A stretch of DNA of 46,582 nucleotides, from the NCBI GenBank assembly GCA_017453685.1, contig JAFTEL010000031.1, positions 1 to 46,582 on the forward strand, written 5' to 3'. The notes beneath the pieces were generated by a model. The model made no database searches. It saw only the letters and a program-made list of their open reading frames with translations, and was not told the origin of the DNA. A program made the position numbers and the translations under genes. Below are positions 33,243 through 41,696 of this stretch, piece by piece. Origin of the DNA: Clostridia bacterium. Its GTDB lineage: Bacteria; Bacillota; Clostridia; Oscillospirales; Acutalibacteraceae. Each line of letters opens with the position of its first letter. Position 1 is the first letter of the stretch.

Positions 33243-35414
33243 ATGGGAAAAACACTGGTACTGGCGGAAAAGCCGTCGGTCGCGCGCGATCTGGCGCGGG
33301 TGCTGGGCTGTAAAAAGAGCGGAAACGGCTGCCTGATCGGCGACAAATACATCGTGACGTGGGCGCTGGGTCATCTGGTGACGCTGGCGGACCCTGAGCT
33401 TTACGACAAAAAATACAGCACGTGGCGGCTGGAAGACCTGCCGATGCTGCCGCAGAAAATGCAGCTGGTGGTCATCAAACAGACCGCCAAGCAGTTCGGC
33501 GCGGTCAGCCAGCTGATGCGCAGCCCCGAGGTCGACAGCCTCGTCATCGCGACCGACGCGGGGCGCGAGGGCGAACTGGTGGCGCGGTGGATCATGCAGA
33601 AAGCGGGCTGGCGCAAGCCGACCAAGCGCCTGTGGATCTCCTCCCAGACCGACAAGGCGATCAAAGAGGGCTTCGCCGCGCTCAAACCCGCGGTGCAGTA
33701 CGATAATCTTTACCGTTCGGCGCAGGCAAGGGCGCAGGCGGACTGGCTCGTGGGGCTGAACGTGACCCGCGCGCTCACCTGCAAGCATAACGCCCAGCTT
33801 TCCGCCGGCCGCGTGCAGACGCCGACGCTGGCGCTGATCGTCAAACGCGAAGAGGAGATCGCCAAATTCGTGCCGAAGGATTATTACACCGTGACGGCGC
33901 AGTTTGACGGCTTCAGCGGCTTATACAAAAACAGCAAGCTGCAGAGCGCATTCAGCGACAAAGCGCAGGCGGAACAGCTCGCCGCCGCCGTCAAAGGCAA
34001 GCGCGCCACGCTCACGCAGGTCAAAAAGGAATATCGCCACGTTGCGCCGCCCGCCGCCTACGACCTGACCGAGCTGCAGCGGGACGCCAACAAGAAATAC
34101 GCCTATTCCGCCAAGCAGACGCTTTCCCTGATGCAGAGCCTGTACGAAACGCATAAGATTCTGACCTATCCCCGCACGGATTCCCGCTACATCACCAAAG
34201 ACGTTGCCGCCACCCTCGGCGAGCGGCTGAAAGCCATCGCCATCGGTCCCTACAAAACGGCGGCGGGCGAACTGCTGCGCAAGCGCCCGCTCAACACGAA
34301 ATATATCGTCAACGACGCGAAGGTGACGGATCACCATGCCATCATCCCGACCGAGCAGTACGTCGACCTTTCCGCGTTATCTCACGAGGAACGCAACATT
34401 TACGATTTGGTCGTCAAGCGCTTTCTGGCGGTGCTGAGCGACCCGTTTGAATATGAGGAAGTGAAGCTCACCGTTTCGGTGGACGGCAAGAATTTTTACG
34501 CCAAGGGCAAGACCGTGAAAAACGCCGGCTGGAAAGCGATCTACGGCATGGCGGAGGACGACGAGGGCGAAGAAGAACGCAGCCAGACCCTGCCGCCGCT
34601 GCGGCAGGGCATGACGATGGCGGTGCAGAACGCCGCCGTCAAATCGGGCAAGACCAAGCCACCCGCGCGCTACACCGAGGCGACGCTCCTCACCGCGATG
34701 GAGAATCCTTCCGGTCAGATCACCGACGACCGGCTGAAATCCGTGATGGAAACGACGAGCGGGCTCGGCACGCCTGCGACGCGGGCGGACATCATCGAAA
34801 AGCTGTTCGATACGTTTTATGTGGAACGCCGCGGCAAGGAACTGGTGCCGACCTCCAAGGGCAAGCAGCTCATCGGTCTGGTGCCGCCCGATCTGAAATC
34901 GGCGGAGCTGACGGCGAAATGGGAACTGGAGCTGCAAAGAATCGCTAAAGGGCAGGCGAAGAGCGAAGCCTTTGTAGAGGATATGCGCCGCTACGCCGCC
35001 CATCTGGTCTCGGGTGTGATCGCCTCCGACGCCACTTATCGGCACGACAACGTCACGCACGAAAGATGTCCCGACTGCGGCAAAAACCTGCTGGACGTGA
35101 CGGGCAAAAACGGGCGCATGCTCATCTGCCCCGATCGGGAATGCGGTTACCGCAAGAGTATCAGCCGCATCACCAACGCCCGCTGCCCCAACTGCCACAA
35201 AAAGCTGGAAATGCGCGGCGAGGGCGAAAAGAAATCCTTCTACTGCGTGTGCGGCTACCGCGAAAAACTCAGCGACTTTGAAAAGCGAAAAGAGAGCCAG
35301 GGCGCGGGCAAGCGCGACGTGGCCAACTATATGCGCAATCAGGCGAAAAATGAGCCGAAGGGCAACAGCGCTTTGGCTGACCAGCTTGCCAAATGGATGG
35401 AGAACAACAAATAG
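33243..35414 (+). CDS. topB: DNA topoisomerase III (type IA)
   Basis: 723 residues. The Toprim domain begins LVLAEKPSVARDLARVLG and includes ATDAGREGELVARWI (about 104-118, acidic metal site). The active-site Tyr is in ILTYPRTDSRY (about residue 309), and LSAGRVQTPTL is a type IA signature. Two C-terminal Cys-rich zinc ribbons start near residue 608 (CPDCG, CPDREC, CPNC, CVCG). It relaxes and decatenates single-strand-containing DNA. Chromosomal TopB of this layout is common in Firmicutes; mobile elements also carry it, but no mobility genes are nearby. The next gene starts 22 bases on. Confidence 0.95.
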   Translation: MGKTLVLAEKPSVARDLARVLGCKKSGNGCLIGDKYIVTWALGHLVTLADPELYDKKYSTWRLEDLPMLPQKMQLVVIKQTAKQFGAVSQLMRSPEVDSLVIATDAGREGELVARWIMQKAGWRKPTKRLWISSQTDKAIKEGFAALKPAVQYDNLYRSAQARAQADWLVGLNVTRALTCKHNAQLSAGRVQTPTLALIVKREEEIAKFVPKDYYTVTAQFDGFSGLYKNSKLQSAFSDKAQAEQLAAAVKGKRATLTQVKKEYRHVAPPAAYDLTELQRDANKKYAYSAKQTLSLMQSLYETHKILTYPRTDSRYITKDVAATLGERLKAIAIGPYKTAAGELLRKRPLNTKYIVNDAKVTDHHAIIPTEQYVDLSALSHEERNIYDLVVKRFLAVLSDPFEYEEVKLTVSVDGKNFYAKGKTVKNAGWKAIYGMAEDDEGEEERSQTLPPLRQGMTMAVQNAAVKSGKTKPPARYTEATLLTAMENPSGQITDDRLKSVMETTSGLGTPATRADIIEKLFDTFYVERRGKELVPTSKGKQLIGLVPPDLKSAELTAKWELELQRIAKGQAKSEAFVEDMRRYAAHLVSGVIASDATYRHDNVTHERCPDCGKNLLDVTGKNGRMLICPDRECGYRKSISRITNARCPNCHKKLEMRGEGEKKSFYCVCGYREKLSDFEKRKESQGAGKRDVANYMRNQAKNEPKGNSALADQLAKWMENNK

Positions 35415-35435
35415 AAACAGACAGGCGGACGATTT

Positions 35436-37043
35436 ATGAAAAAAATCATTCGGATCACGGCGCTTTTTTTGATCGCGCTTTTGTGCGCGAATCTTTGCGC
35501 CTGCTCCAAAACCGTGAAGGACGCCACCGTGCGTCTGCCTCTGTCGGAAGAGCCGCATACGCTCGACCCGCAGATCGTGACGACCGACAGCGAGAGCTGC
35601 GTGGTCGCCAACTGCTTTGAAGGGCTGATGAAGGCGGACGCGAACGGCAAGATCGTGCCCGCCGCCGCCGAGCAGGTGACGGTGAGCAGCGACGGGCTGA
35701 CCTATCTTTTTACCTTGAAGTGCGACGCCAAATGGCACATCAACTCGAACCATGAGGATTTGTTCGGCGAGGGGTATGAGACCGCGCTCGATCTGAACGT
35801 GACCTCGGCGGATTTCGCCTTCGGGCTGCAGCACGCCCTTGACCCGACCCCGCAGGCGCCTGCCGCGAGCAAGCTTTATATGATCAAAAACGCCGCGGCG
35901 GTCAGTCAGGGCAAAAAGCCGATGAAAGACCTCGGCGTGAAAGCGCTTGACCGTTACCGGCTGGAGATCACGCTGGAATACCCCAGCGCGAGCTTCCTGC
36001 AGGCGCTGACCGAACCCGTCGCCATGCCGTGCCACCGCCTGTTTTTCGAGGCGACCAAGGGGCGCTACGGGCTCAACGCCGCGTGCATGCTGTGCAACGG
36101 ACCGTTCTATCTCTCGCGCTGGTACGCGGGCGATTCCATCGTTCTGCGCCGCAACCCGGATAACGGGCATTTTTCCGCGAAGGTCTATCAGGTGAACCTG
36201 CCGTTTGCCGTGTCGAACGACGTGCTGGTCAAGAACCTGACGAACGGCGTTTACTGTTCCGCTCTGGTGCAGCCCGATCAGATCAAAGAGCTGGAAAGCA
36301 AGGGCGTGACGGTGCAGACCGTGCAGAACGGGCTGCTGGCGCTGTTCTTCAACTGCGGCGACGCGCTGACCAAAAACGCCGCGCTGCGCTTTGCGCTGGT
36401 GAAGGCGACGGATTTTTCCGCCCTCGGGTTTGCGCAGCAGATGAAAGGCATGGTGCCGCCCTCCTGCATGGTGGCGGGACGCAGCTATGCCGAGATCGCG
36501 CCCGCCATCGGACGGCTGGCTTACGATGAAAAAAAGGCCGCCGAGTATTATAAAAAAGTCGCCGGAGAGAACGGCGTATCGCTGCGGGTTTTGTGCCCGC
36601 AGGAATATGAAAACGGCGTGCGCGCCGTGATGCAGAACTGGCAGAAGGTGTTCGGCATTTCGTTTGCCGTTGAGGTGGAGGCGCTCGAGGAAAAAGAATT
36701 GCAGGCGCGGTTTGAAAGCGGCGATTATCAGTGCATCCTCACCACGGTGGAGACCGCCGCGCAGACGCCGCTCGGCTTTTTGGAGGAATTTCAGGCCGAC
36801 AATTTCTGCCGCTTCAATTCAAAGAAAATGACCTCTCTGCTGGAGGACGTCCGCCGCGCCGCCAGCGACAAGCTGCAGGCGGAAGCCGCAACGGCGGCGC
36901 AGGCCTATCTCATCCAGAACGCGGTCGTCTGCCCGCTGCAGTATACCGCCTGTTACCGCGCGGTGGCGGAAAAAGCGCAGGGTCTGATCGTGAATCATTC
37001 CGGCAAGACCGTGCTGATGGCGGAAATGGAGATTTTGAAGTGA
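35436..37043 (+). CDS. Peptide-binding lipoprotein of ABC-transporter family 5 (OppA/DppA-like)
   Basis: 535 residues. The lipoprotein signal has lipobox LCAC with Cys at residue 23. SEEPHTLDPQIVTTDSESCVVANCFEGL is the family-5 solute-binding N-terminus, and KWHINSN, TSADFAFGLQHALDP and CNGPFYLSRWYAGDSIVLRRNPD are typical internal blocks. It binds oligopeptides or similar solutes outside the membrane. No permease or ATPase genes lie near, so it may work with a transporter elsewhere or as an orphan receptor. GACAGGCGGACG is a weak ribosome binding region. It probably shares a transcript with topB and the VanZ-like gene. Confidence 0.88.
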   Translation: MKKIIRITALFLIALLCANLCACSKTVKDATVRLPLSEEPHTLDPQIVTTDSESCVVANCFEGLMKADANGKIVPAAAEQVTVSSDGLTYLFTLKCDAKWHINSNHEDLFGEGYETALDLNVTSADFAFGLQHALDPTPQAPAASKLYMIKNAAAVSQGKKPMKDLGVKALDRYRLEITLEYPSASFLQALTEPVAMPCHRLFFEATKGRYGLNAACMLCNGPFYLSRWYAGDSIVLRRNPDNGHFSAKVYQVNLPFAVSNDVLVKNLTNGVYCSALVQPDQIKELESKGVTVQTVQNGLLALFFNCGDALTKNAALRFALVKATDFSALGFAQQMKGMVPPSCMVAGRSYAEIAPAIGRLAYDEKKAAEYYKKVAGENGVSLRVLCPQEYENGVRAVMQNWQKVFGISFAVEVEALEEKELQARFESGDYQCILTTVETAAQTPLGFLEEFQADNFCRFNSKKMTSLLEDVRRAASDKLQAEAATAAQAYLIQNAVVCPLQYTACYRAVAEKAQGLIVNHSGKTVLMAEMEILK

Positions 37044-37495
37044 TGCAGCAGAAAAAAATATTATGCGCCGCAAGCTGGGTGCTCACGGCGCTTTGCATGG
37101 CGCTGATCTTTTTCTTTTCTCATCAGACGTCGGATGATTCGGCTGAGATCAGCATGGGGTTTTATTCCAAAATCCTTGAATGGCTCGGTCAGATCGTGGA
37201 GAAGATCGGGCACGACGGCATCCGCACCCTCGCGCATTTTGCCGAATACACGGGGCTCGGCTTTTTGATGAGTACGTCGCTGATGTTCACCTTTTCACGC
37301 CGCCGACCGTGGCTCACGCTCATTTTCTGCGCGGCGTATGCCGTGACGGATGAGATCCATCAGATCTTCGTGCCGGGGCGTGCCTTTCAGGTGACGGATA
37401 TCCTGGTGGATTCCGCCGGGGCGCTGCTGGGCATCGGCGTGTTCTGCCTGCTGACGTTGATCGTTGTCAAACTTCGCAAAACGAAAGCAGATTAA
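37043..37495 (+). CDS. VanZ-like membrane protein
   Basis: 150 residues with a VanZ-family pattern: an N-terminal helix (ILCAASWVLTALCMALIFFFSHQ), a soluble segment, LAHFAEYTGLGFLM, and the conserved AVTDEIHQIFVPGRAFQVTDILVDSAGALLG, then a last helix and a basic tail. VanZ-like proteins are membrane proteins of uncertain role, some linked to glycopeptide tolerance. ATG 37043 overlaps the stop of the lipoprotein gene by one base. The 3' end overlaps the end of the convergent MGMT-family gene by 4 bases. Confidence 0.88.
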   Translation: MQQKKILCAASWVLTALCMALIFFFSHQTSDDSAEISMGFYSKILEWLGQIVEKIGHDGIRTLAHFAEYTGLGFLMSTSLMFTFSRRRPWLTLIFCAAYAVTDEIHQIFVPGRAFQVTDILVDSAGALLGIGVFCLLTLIVVKLRKTKAD

Positions 37496-37821
37496 TCCGA
37501 CAGCTGCGGCCGCCATTGGTATTGTTTCAAATCGACGCAGCCGTCCGTGACCGTGACGCCGTCGGCTTCCAGCAGCGCGATCTGCCGGTTTTCGCCGCCG
37601 AAGGCGAACGCGGGCGAAACGCGCCCGTCGCGGTTGACCACGCGGTAGCAGGGGATGCCGTCGGGGTCGGGATTAACGTGCAGCGCGTAACCCACTACAC
37701 GCGCCCAGCGCGGATTGCCCGCGAGCAGGGCGACCTGCCCGTAGGTGGCGACAGCGCCGCGCGGGATGCGGCGCACGACTTCATAGATTTTTTCAAACGT
37801 ATTCTCCAAATCGATCACCAC
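37492..37821 (-). CDS. MGMT-family (alkyltransferase-like) DNA-binding protein
   Basis: About 109 residues, only the C-terminal half of Ogt/Ada alkyltransferases, as in alkyltransferase-like proteins. It has VRRIPRGAVATYGQVALLAGNPRWARVVGYAL (helix-turn-helix) and GIPCYRVVNRDGRVS. The alkyl-acceptor Cys of PCHRV is kept while His is Tyr, so activity is unclear; it may bind alkyl-guanine and recruit repair. The start is uncertain: GTG 37821 or 37818 lies at the expected transcription start of the promoter at 37826-37853, giving a leaderless message, or TTG 37809 could start with a weak GGTG site. Confidence 0.8.
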   Translation of the reverse strand: MVIDLENTFEKIYEVVRRIPRGAVATYGQVALLAGNPRWARVVGYALHVNPDPDGIPCYRVVNRDGRVSPAFAFGGENRQIALLEADGVTVTDGCVDLKQYQWRPQLSD

Positions 37822-37825
37822 GATT

Positions 37826-37853
37826 AGTATACCAAAAACAACACACTTTACAA
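37826..37853 (-). promoter_or_regulatory. Promoter of the MGMT-family gene
   Basis: On the minus strand TTGTAA (37853-37848), 16 bases, TATACT (37831-37826). Expected transcription start falls on or beside the GTG codons at 37821-37816. Confidence 0.55.
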
Positions 37854-37869
37854 GGGCGGGGCGCTTTTT

Positions 37870-39249
37870 TTGAAAAAGAACGACAGAATCGAACTGGATA
37901 TCACCGGCATGACATCCGAGGGCAGCGGCGTCGGCCATGCGGAAGGCATGGCGGTTTTTGTGCCGCTGACCGCCGTGGGCGACCGTATTGCGGCGCATAT
38001 CCTCAAAACCAAAAAGACCTACGCCTATGCCAAAATCGACGAGATCATTACGCCGTCCGCCGATCGTGTGGCGGCGGATTGTCCCGTGTTCGCGCCGTGC
38101 GGCGGCTGCGTTTACCGCCATATCAAGTATGAAGCGGAACTGAGAATCAAGCAGGATTATGTCGAAAGCTGTTTTCAGCGCATCGCCAAGCTGCCGCTCA
38201 GGCTCTGCCCGATCGTCGGGGCTGAGCAGACCGTCGGCTACCGCAATAAGGCGCAATTGCCCGTGCGGGAGGAAAACGGCGAGATCAAAATCGGCTTTTT
38301 TTCGCGCCACAGTCATCGCGTGGTGAACAGCGCTGCCTGCCGTCTGCAGCCCGAAGCGTTCAGCCGCGTCACCGAAGCGGTACGCGACTGGATCAAGGAA
38401 AACCACATTTCCGTCTATGACGAAACGGCTCATACGGGGCTGCTGCGCCATATTTTCATGCGCGCGTCAAAGGATTGCCGAGAACTCGTGCTCTGCCTTG
38501 TCATCAACGGCGCGGCGCTGCCCCATGCCGATGCGCTTGTTGAGCGCTGCGTGCCGCTGGGCGTAACAGGGATTCTGCTCAACGTCAACCGTGAGCGCAC
38601 CAACGTCATTCTGGGGGATGAGTGCCAAACGCTTTACGGCAAGCCGTATATTACTGATACACTGTGCGGCAGGGAATTTGATATTTCGCCGCTTTCGTTT
38701 TATCAGGTCAACCGCGCCCAGGCCGAGCGGCTTTACGAAAAGGCGGCGGAATACGCCGGGTGCGATGAGAACACCGTGCTGCTCGATCTCTACTGCGGCG
38801 TGGGCACCATCGGGCTGACCATGGCGGACAAAGTCAAACAGCTCATCGGCGTGGAGATCGTGCCGCAGGCGGTGGAGGACGCCGCCCACAACGCGGAAAA
38901 GAACGGGATCACCAACGCGCGCTTTCTGTGCGGCGACGCCGCCGAAGCGGCGCGGCAGCTGGAGCGGGAAAACCTTCGCCCGACCGCCGTCATCCTCGAC
39001 CCGCCGCGCAAGGGCTGCGACGAGTCGCTGATCCAAACCGTGGCCGGCATGCGGCCGGAACGCGTCGTCTACGTTTCCTGCGACCCCGCCACCCTCGCCC
39101 GCGATTACGCTCGCTTCGCCGCGCTGGGCTACGTTTGCCCCGAGGAAAACGGGTTTCATTGCATTACGCCGTTTGATTTGTTTCCACGAACGCAGCATGT
39201 GGAGACGGTGTGTTTATTGTCCAAACTTTCAGAGGCGAGTGAATTTTAA
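37870..39249 (+). CDS. RlmD/RumA-type 23S rRNA (uracil-5-)-methyltransferase
   Basis: 459 residues. It has an N-terminal TRAM RNA-binding domain (about 1-58), iron-sulfur Cys ligands C71, C77 and C80 (DCPVFAPCGGC) plus a fourth near 159, a SAM-binding LLDLYCGVGTIGL (about 306-318) and the catalytic Cys in YVSCDPATLARD (about 404). It methylates carbon 5 of a uracil in 23S rRNA; RlmD or RlmCD specificity cannot be decided. It begins with TTG, preceded by a GGGCGGGG site about 8 bases upstream; no ATG is available. Confidence 0.92.
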   Translation: MKKNDRIELDITGMTSEGSGVGHAEGMAVFVPLTAVGDRIAAHILKTKKTYAYAKIDEIITPSADRVAADCPVFAPCGGCVYRHIKYEAELRIKQDYVESCFQRIAKLPLRLCPIVGAEQTVGYRNKAQLPVREENGEIKIGFFSRHSHRVVNSAACRLQPEAFSRVTEAVRDWIKENHISVYDETAHTGLLRHIFMRASKDCRELVLCLVINGAALPHADALVERCVPLGVTGILLNVNRERTNVILGDECQTLYGKPYITDTLCGREFDISPLSFYQVNRAQAERLYEKAAEYAGCDENTVLLDLYCGVGTIGLTMADKVKQLIGVEIVPQAVEDAAHNAEKNGITNARFLCGDAAEAARQLERENLRPTAVILDPPRKGCDESLIQTVAGMRPERVVYVSCDPATLARDYARFAALGYVCPEENGFHCITPFDLFPRTQHVETVCLLSKLSEASEF

Positions 39250-39273
39250 TCTTTAAAATCCTTTTATATGTGA

Positions 39274-39279
39274 TATAAT
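39274..39279 (+). promoter_or_regulatory. Possible -10 element before the AT-rich hypothetical gene
   Basis: TATAAT at 39274-39279, with only a weak -35 candidate TTTAAA (39252-39257, 16-base spacing). Confidence 0.4.
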
Positions 39280-39309
39280 CGTAGCATATTTTTGAGGGGA
39301 GCGATATAT

Positions 39310-39804
39310 GTGAGCTTTGCAGATGAGTTGCTTAAAAAAAACAAACCATCCAAAATAAAGTACAGCGATGATTTGTATGTAAACTGTATTATAGGTGCGA
39401 TTAAGAATCAATGTAGTTATGCAAGCGCAAATGGAAAGAAAGGCATTAAAGGATATTTGTGGAAACATTTAGATACAGAATACGTTGCCGATTATAGTTG
39501 CCATATAGTGCCGTCTGTGCAAAGTAAGAAGGAACTATCTTCTTACGCAAGGCAACATATTGGTGTCAATACAGTATACTATCCTTTTGATTCAAGTAGA
39601 GATTGGGATGGCCCATTGTTTGATTTGAAGAATAGCACTATTGATATGATTAAATCCAAATTTGATGAACTTGGGTTTAAAAATTCTATAATTCGTTTTG
39701 ATAGGGTGGAAGTTGAAAAGGGAACAAAGGGGTTAATGCACATAGTGACATTTACAAAAACAGGTGAAGTAGGATATTTGATTTATGTTGAAATAAATTG
39801 GTAA
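39310..39804 (+). CDS. AT-rich hypothetical protein
   Basis: About 164 residues, soluble by composition, starting SFADELLKKNKPSKIKYSDDLYVNCIIGAIKNQCSY. It is mixed alpha/beta with no membrane segment or recognised motif; VEVEKGTKGLMHIVTFTKTGEVGYLIYVEINW at the C-terminus reads like a beta-sheet ending. GTG 39310 is chosen because GAGGGGAG (39294-39301) lies 8 bases upstream. Base composition is much more AT-rich than rlmD beside it, suggesting recent acquisition. Not identified. Confidence 0.65.
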   Translation: MSFADELLKKNKPSKIKYSDDLYVNCIIGAIKNQCSYASANGKKGIKGYLWKHLDTEYVADYSCHIVPSVQSKKELSSYARQHIGVNTVYYPFDSSRDWDGPLFDLKNSTIDMIKSKFDELGFKNSIIRFDRVEVEKGTKGLMHIVTFTKTGEVGYLIYVEINW

Positions 39805-40098
39805 GAGCTATAAAAGAGGATCGGAATTCCCGACCTTTTTTCATGCCGTGGAGGAGGTGATGATTTGTACCCGGTAACAGATAATAAAGACAGCTTTTGA
39901 GTATGTGATGATTCAAAAAGATTAATAGCCACTGGGTGGTAAACCATACATACTGCCGTCATTGGCGGCGAGAGTCCGAAAACATGAAAAAACAAATAGA
40001 CAAGCTTGTCCGGCGTCAAAAACACGGCATTTCTCGCTTTGTGTCGTGTTCAAAGATGCTTGGGGATGATACGCTGGCATGGAAAGGAGGTCGCCCGC
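39805..40098 (+). other. Gene-poor spacer with possible degenerate small-toxin ORF
   Basis: A strong GGAGGAGGTGATG lies at 39850-39862. The ATG at 39860 is followed after five codons by TAA, then by an in-frame stretch (TAFEYVMIQKD) and two stops at 39923-39928. A CCAC-TGG-GTGG hairpin and a GCCG/CGGC hairpin follow. The order of ribosome binding site, AFE-type small peptide and hairpin recalls holin-like type I toxin loci in Firmicutes, but here it would be broken. Low-confidence reading. Confidence 0.3.
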
Positions 40099-40782
40099 AT
40101 GGATCAGGCGAAGATCGGTTCCTTCTTAAAGGAACTGCGAAAAGAAAAACAACTGACGCAGGAAAATCTGGCGGAACGGCTCAACGTTTCCAACAGGACC
40201 GTATCCCGATGGGAGACCGGAAGCAACATGCCGGATATCGGGATGCTGGTCGAGCTGGCGGATTTTTATGACGTCAGCATACCCGAAATCATCAACGGAG
40301 AAAGGAAAAGCGAGAAAATGAATCAGGAAACAAGGCAGACGGCTGTCGCGATGGCGGAATACAGCCGCAACGAGGTCAAAAGCGGAAAGAAAAAAGTTAT
40401 CGGCATTCTATTGGCGGTCTTCGGCGTCTTTGTCATCATATCGGCGCTGATGATGTTCCCGAACGAAAGCAGCTGGGGCAGCGTTTACGCGGTGCTCGGC
40501 AGTATTTTCTTAGTGGTCGGAATATCCGTCCTCATCAAGCCTTTGGTGGCAAAACGGAGCCTGCGCATCCTGACCGTCGTCGGCTGCATCCTCTTGCTGT
40601 TCGGCGCTTTTACGGTCTCGGATTATATGGCGGTGAAAGAGTTCCATCAGGTGCCGCGGTTCCGTTATGAAACCATCTATGACTCGGGAGAACCGAAGCA
40701 GATCGTGCATAAGACCTTGTTTTTCACGGTCGTTCAGGAAAACCCCGGCACGGAAAACGAGAAGGTCTATATCGTCAAATAG
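40099..40782 (+). CDS. XRE-family HTH regulator with membrane segments
   Basis: About 227 residues. The N-terminal HTH (about 5-58, FLKELRKEKQLTQENLAERLNVSNRTVSRWETG) is a classic XRE domain. A linker is followed by three hydrophobic segments (about 97-120, 126-148 and 157-177) and a short C-terminal domain. Membrane-tethered XRE proteins of this kind usually regulate neighbouring genes in response to envelope signals. AAAGGAGG (40083-40090) sets the ATG at 40099. It is followed by a small membrane protein and a 110-residue protein in the same direction, probably one operon. Confidence 0.85.
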   Translation: MDQAKIGSFLKELRKEKQLTQENLAERLNVSNRTVSRWETGSNMPDIGMLVELADFYDVSIPEIINGERKSEKMNQETRQTAVAMAEYSRNEVKSGKKKVIGILLAVFGVFVIISALMMFPNESSWGSVYAVLGSIFLVVGISVLIKPLVAKRSLRILTVVGCILLLFGAFTVSDYMAVKEFHQVPRFRYETIYDSGEPKQIVHKTLFFTVVQENPGTENEKVYIVK

Positions 40783-40826
40783 AGTTGCAGGCTGAGCCGA
40801 AAAAACGAATGGACGGAGGGCTCGAA

Positions 40827-41129
40827 ATGGAATACGGATATTCGATCCTGATGGGCTGCTTTTCGGCGGCGCTGCTGCTGTACGCGGGCTTGATGGCGCT
40901 GACAAAGGATTACAAGCTGCTGCCGCTTCGGGCAAGAGTCTCGGTGAAGCCGAAGAATGAAAAACGGTATATGACGCAGTTGGCGAAATCGGTCGCGCTC
41001 GCGGCGCTCGCTCCCGCCCTGAGCGCAGCGGTCGGGCTTTGGAACGTGTTTGCCGCGCTGATCGTCTGGGTCGCCGCGGAAGCGATCCTCATCCGGCTGG
41101 GTACGAAATTCATGAAAAACGCGGAATAA
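40827..41129 (+). CDS. Small membrane protein
   Basis: About 100 residues. Segment MEYGYSILMGCFSAALLLYAGLMAL (about 1-25) and a long Ala/Leu-rich stretch (about 52-90, ALAALAPALSAAVGLWNVFAALIVWVAAEAIL) indicate two or three membrane helices, with a basic loop KNEKRYM between. GGAGGG lies 6 bases before the ATG. It follows the membrane XRE regulator by 44 bases; proteins of this shape often accompany such regulators. Family not recognised. Confidence 0.72.
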   Translation: MEYGYSILMGCFSAALLLYAGLMALTKDYKLLPLRARVSVKPKNEKRYMTQLAKSVALAALAPALSAAVGLWNVFAALIVWVAAEAILIRLGTKFMKNAE

Positions 41130-41173
41130 ATGAGAACCAAGGGTCAAACCAACAGATTTTGGAGGTTAATGAT

Positions 41174-41506
41174 ATGAACAATCCATCACAGCAGGCAGTC
41201 ATTTACATCGGGCTGAACGATTCCGAAACGGGCGTTCAGAAGTTTGTTTCGGAAAAATACCTTTCGGTTTTGAAAAACGTCTGCCGAAGCTACAGGATCG
41301 CCTTTTCCGTGCAGATGATCAACGGGGGCTATTTCCACGAGGACGGCCGTTATACGGAAGAAAACACGCTGATGCTCAGCCTTTTGAACGTTTCGGAGCA
41401 GACCGTCACCGAGATCGCGAAGGATCTTTGCGCCTTTTTCCATCAGGAAAGCGTCATGGTCACTTTTTCCCCGGTTTCGGTGATTTTTATTCAGGAAGCG
41501 CTGTAA
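41174..41506 (+). CDS. Conserved-type hypothetical protein, 110 residues
   Basis: Soluble, starting NNPSQQAVIYIGLNDSETGVQKFVSEKYL and containing GGYFHEDGRYTEENTLMLSLL. The alternating pattern suggests a small ferredoxin-like alpha/beta fold. GGAGG (41161-41165) lies 8 bases before the ATG. I recall similar unnamed proteins in Clostridia, but no function is known to me. Third gene after the XRE regulator, 44 bases from the membrane protein gene. Confidence 0.7.
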   Translation: MNNPSQQAVIYIGLNDSETGVQKFVSEKYLSVLKNVCRSYRIAFSVQMINGGYFHEDGRYTEENTLMLSLLNVSEQTVTEIAKDLCAFFHQESVMVTFSPVSVIFIQEAL

Positions 41507-41696
41507 CGCTCATAGGGTGATTTCCTGTTTGCAAAAACATATTCCTTTTTGAAACAGAGAACGACAACCACCCGCCTGGATTGCATTATAGTTTTTTTCC
41601 TTTTATTCGTAAGAAGGGCTTTAATTTCGCAATAATGCTTGATTATCCTTAATCCACGTTATAAAATAATACTACTAAACAAAAAGGAGCGGAAAA

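Noticed and set aside
33243-37495. Integrative element marked by topoisomerase III
   Set aside because: TopB occurs on conjugative elements, but there is no relaxase, integrase, type IV secretion gene or flanking repeat, and composition matches the core.
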